Assembly: GCF_002943465.1 (NCBI RefSeq)
Contig: NZ_PTQY01000001.1
Span: 124,001 to 188,000, forward strand
Length of the DNA: 64,000 bases
Origin: Rhodoferax sp. TS-BS-61-7
GTDB lineage: Bacteria; Pseudomonadota; Gammaproteobacteria; Burkholderiales; Burkholderiaceae_C
Reading direction: 5' to 3'
Both the position numbers and the translations under genes were made by a program. The notes beneath the pieces are model-generated. The model was not told the origin of the DNA and searched no databases. It saw nothing but the letters and a program-made list of their open reading frames with translations. Below are positions 62,234-64,000 of this stretch, one piece after another (position 1 is the first letter of the stretch; each line of letters begins with the position of its first letter).

Positions 62234-63667
62234 CTAGTTCACCGCGCAGATCTTCAGCATGTTGGTGCCACCGGGCGCGCCCATGGGCTCGCCGCAGGTG
62301 ATGGCGTAGATCTCGCCCTTTTGCACAATGCCGCGGCTCTTCAGGTGTTTCTCAGCGTCCAGCAATGCGGTGTCGCGGTCAGAGCTGGAGCCCATCAAGA
62401 GCGGGCGCACATTGCGGTACAGCGTCATCTTGCGTTGGGTGGTGACCTTGGGGGTCAGCGCGTAAATGGGCACATGGATCAGGTGGCGGCTCATCCACAG
62501 CGCGGTACTGCCGCTGTCGGTCATGGCCACGATGGCCTTGGCACCCAGGTGGTGGGCGGTAAACAGCGCACCCATGGCGATGGACTGGTCGATGCGGGTG
62601 AAGGTCTTGCCGGTGAAATCGGCGTCCAGCTTGACGTGCTCGCTGCCCTCGGCGGCCAGGCAGATCTTGGCCATTTCGATGACGGTTTCGAGCGGGTATT
62701 TGCCAGCAGCGGTCTCGGCCGACAACATCACGGCGTCGGTGCCGTCGAGCACGGCGTTGGCCACGTCGCTCACCTCGGCGCGCGTGGGCACGGGGTTGGT
62801 GATCATGGATTCCATCATCTGCGTGGCGGTGATCACGACCTTGTCATGCTCGCGGGCCAGCTTGATCATGTGCTTTTGCAGCGCAGGTACGGCGGCGTTA
62901 CCCACTTCCACTGCCAAGTCGCCCCGGGCCACCATGATGCCGTCGGAGGCCAGCAAAATTTCCAGCAGCTTCGGGATCGCTTCGGCCCGTTCAATCTTGG
63001 CGATCAGGCCGGGCTTGTGGTTGTATTCGGCCGCGGCCACGTTGCACAGCTGGCGCGCCATTTCCATGTCGGTGGCGTTCTTGGGAAAGCTCACGGCCAC
63101 GTAGTCAGCCTGGAAGCTCATCGCGGTGCGGATGTCTTCCATGTCCTTGCCAGTCAGCGCGGGGGCGGTCAGGCCGCCGCCCTGCTTGTTGATGCCTTTG
63201 TTGTTGGACAACTCGCCACCCAGCTTGACGGTGGTGTGCACCTGCTCGCCTTTCACCGCGTCCACGGTGATGACGATCAGGCCGTCGTTCAGCAAGAGCA
63301 CATCGCCCGCACTCACTTCGGAAGGCAGCGCCTTGTAGTCCAGGCCCACGGCGTCGATGTCGCCCAACTCCACGCGGGCAGCGTCCAGAATGAATTTTTG
63401 GCCGGGCTCCAGGAACACCTTGCCTTCGGCAAACTTGCCGACGCGGATTTTGGGGCCTTGCAGGTCGGCCATGATGGCCACTTCGCGGCCGGCGCGTTGC
63501 GCGGCTTCGCGCACCAGGCGGGCGCGGTCGATGTGGTCTTGGGCCTTGCCGTGGCTGAAGTTCAGCCGCACCACGTTGACGCCGGCACGGATCATTTGTT
63601 CCAGCAATGCGGGATCGCTGGAGGCGGGTCCGAGGGTGGCAACGATTTTGGTGGCGCGACTGGGCAT
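62234..63667 (-). CDS. pyk: Pyruvate kinase
   Basis: Last step of glycolysis, phosphoenolpyruvate to pyruvate. The 477-residue protein starts MPSRATKIVATLGPASSDP, and has VVRLNFSHGKAQDH, IMADLQGPKIRVG, the K/E metal site in LIAKIERAEAIP, and the MVARGDLAVEVG and VMLSAETAAGKYPLE blocks. The ATG follows AGGAG. Divergent from the response regulator at the right edge; 162 bases separate them, with no convincing promoter. Confidence 0.97.
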   Translation of the reverse strand: MPSRATKIVATLGPASSDPALLEQMIRAGVNVVRLNFSHGKAQDHIDRARLVREAAQRAGREVAIMADLQGPKIRVGKFAEGKVFLEPGQKFILDAARVELGDIDAVGLDYKALPSEVSAGDVLLLNDGLIVITVDAVKGEQVHTTVKLGGELSNNKGINKQGGGLTAPALTGKDMEDIRTAMSFQADYVAVSFPKNATDMEMARQLCNVAAAEYNHKPGLIAKIERAEAIPKLLEILLASDGIMVARGDLAVEVGNAAVPALQKHMIKLAREHDKVVITATQMMESMITNPVPTRAEVSDVANAVLDGTDAVMLSAETAAGKYPLETVIEMAKICLAAEGSEHVKLDADFTGKTFTRIDQSIAMGALFTAHHLGAKAIVAMTDSGSTALWMSRHLIHVPIYALTPKVTTQRKMTLYRNVRPLLMGSSSDRDTALLDAEKHLKSRGIVQKGEIYAITCGEPMGAPGGTNMLKICAVN

Positions 63668-63829
63668 GAAACGGTCTCCTAGAGTGAGTTACCTATTTTC
63701 ACACGCTTGTTTGTACCTTGGTTACATGGCAGGCACAAGAAACACACAGGCGGGGTTAGCCCGGAGGGCGCAAACCGAGGGGCTGTGGTTGAATGACTGC
63801 CCGCCCTTTCCACGTTCCTCGCCGCCCCC

Positions 63830-64000
63830 ATGAACGCCCCCGCCACCCACACCGCTGCGCTGCTGGACAGCACACACGGCAAGCCCAAGCTCTTGGTGGT
63901 GGACGACCAGCCGGACAACATACAGCTGCTGGTGCAAGCCTTTGCCGGGGACTACCAGGTCTTCATGGCCACGTCAGGCGAACAGGCGTTGGCCGTGTGC
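63830..64000 (+). CDS. Response regulator, N-terminal receiver domain (3' partial)
   Basis: The first 57 residues of a receiver-domain protein: KLLVVDDQPDNIQLLVQAF carries the acidic pair, followed by YQVFMATSGEQALAVC. The DDQPDNIQLL start is typical of response regulators fused to GGDEF, HD-GYP or histidine kinase domains. The output domain lies beyond the window edge. Confidence 0.85.
   Translation, partial: MNAPATHTAALLDSTHGKPKLLVVDDQPDNIQLLVQAFAGDYQVFMATSGEQALAVC

Overview
The window reads as a chromosomal segment of a high-GC betaproteobacterium, most likely a member of the Comamonadaceae (Rhodoferax/Acidovorax/Polaromonas-like). The basis is GC-rich coding with many long antisense shadow frames, the neighbourhoods uvrA / MFS / ssb and pyk / fba / purC / purE / purK / tsaC-like gene, and a dispersed hairpin repeat with a conserved core (roughly GCGCAAGCAGCTA) that I associate with this family from memory. 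No rRNA, tRNA, CRISPR, prophage or transposase gene was recognised.

Layout. (1) 1-15.5 kb: an apparently complete Lap-type biofilm adhesin locus. It holds the type I secretion ATPase (5' end cut off by the window) and its membrane-fusion protein, a LuxR-type regulator, a 2186-residue RTX adhesin with an N-terminal retention module, a degenerate GGDEF/EAL receptor (LapD), the periplasmic protease LapG, and a TolC-like outer-membrane protein with an unusual NTF2-like C-terminal domain. In the Lap model, high c-di-GMP makes LapD hold LapG so the adhesin stays anchored; low c-di-GMP frees LapG to cut the TAAG site. (2) 15.5-22.2 kb: ssb, an MFS permease, uvrA and an unrecognised membrane/ankyrin-like protein. 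(3) 22.3-26.7 kb: a sigma-54 activator (AcoR type) divergent from an acetaldehyde-dehydrogenase gene and its DUF779 companion. (4) 27-34.4 kb: a large secreted ricin/tectonin lectin-like protein and a DUF1800/DUF1501 secreted pair. (5) 34.5-37.4 kb: the operon tsaB-rimI-UDG-pyrF, then divergent dacB.

(6) 39.1-45.8 kb: a tight six-gene operon that I consider the best candidate for an undescribed system. It has two divergent PstS-like binding proteins, a membrane-tethered TAXI-type binding protein, a lipoprotein, an SLC13-type permease with an N-terminal cyclic-nucleotide-binding-like domain, and an ABC_sub_bind-type binding protein. It contains no ABC ATPase and no TRAP membrane subunits. (7) 45.8-48.6 kb: tsaC-like, purK and purE. 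(8) 48.7-54.4 kb: cnoX and a periplasmic copper-handling cluster (small Cys/His protein, TolC, multicopper oxidase, cupredoxin, DUF411, CusF-like). (9) 54.4-60 kb: RHH/DJ-1 pair and a biotin operon bioA-bioF-bioD ending in a BioI-like cytochrome P450. (10) 60-64 kb: purC, fba, pyk and the start of a response regulator. Blocks 8 and 9 appear to split a purine/glycolysis neighbourhood that is contiguous in related genera.

At nucleotide scale, two things stand out. The adhesin gene carries two kinds of near-perfect long tandem duplication (1080-bp and 660-bp periods). A roughly 50-60-bp hairpin repeat occurs about nine times; five of the copies lie in frame inside genes (uvrA, a tsaC-like gene, purK, bioF and the signal peptide of the cupredoxin), so it has altered protein sequences. 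A separate A-B-A'-B' interleaved inverted repeat sits between the aldehyde dehydrogenase gene and its DUF779 partner. No gene-free stretch exceeds about 304 bases.
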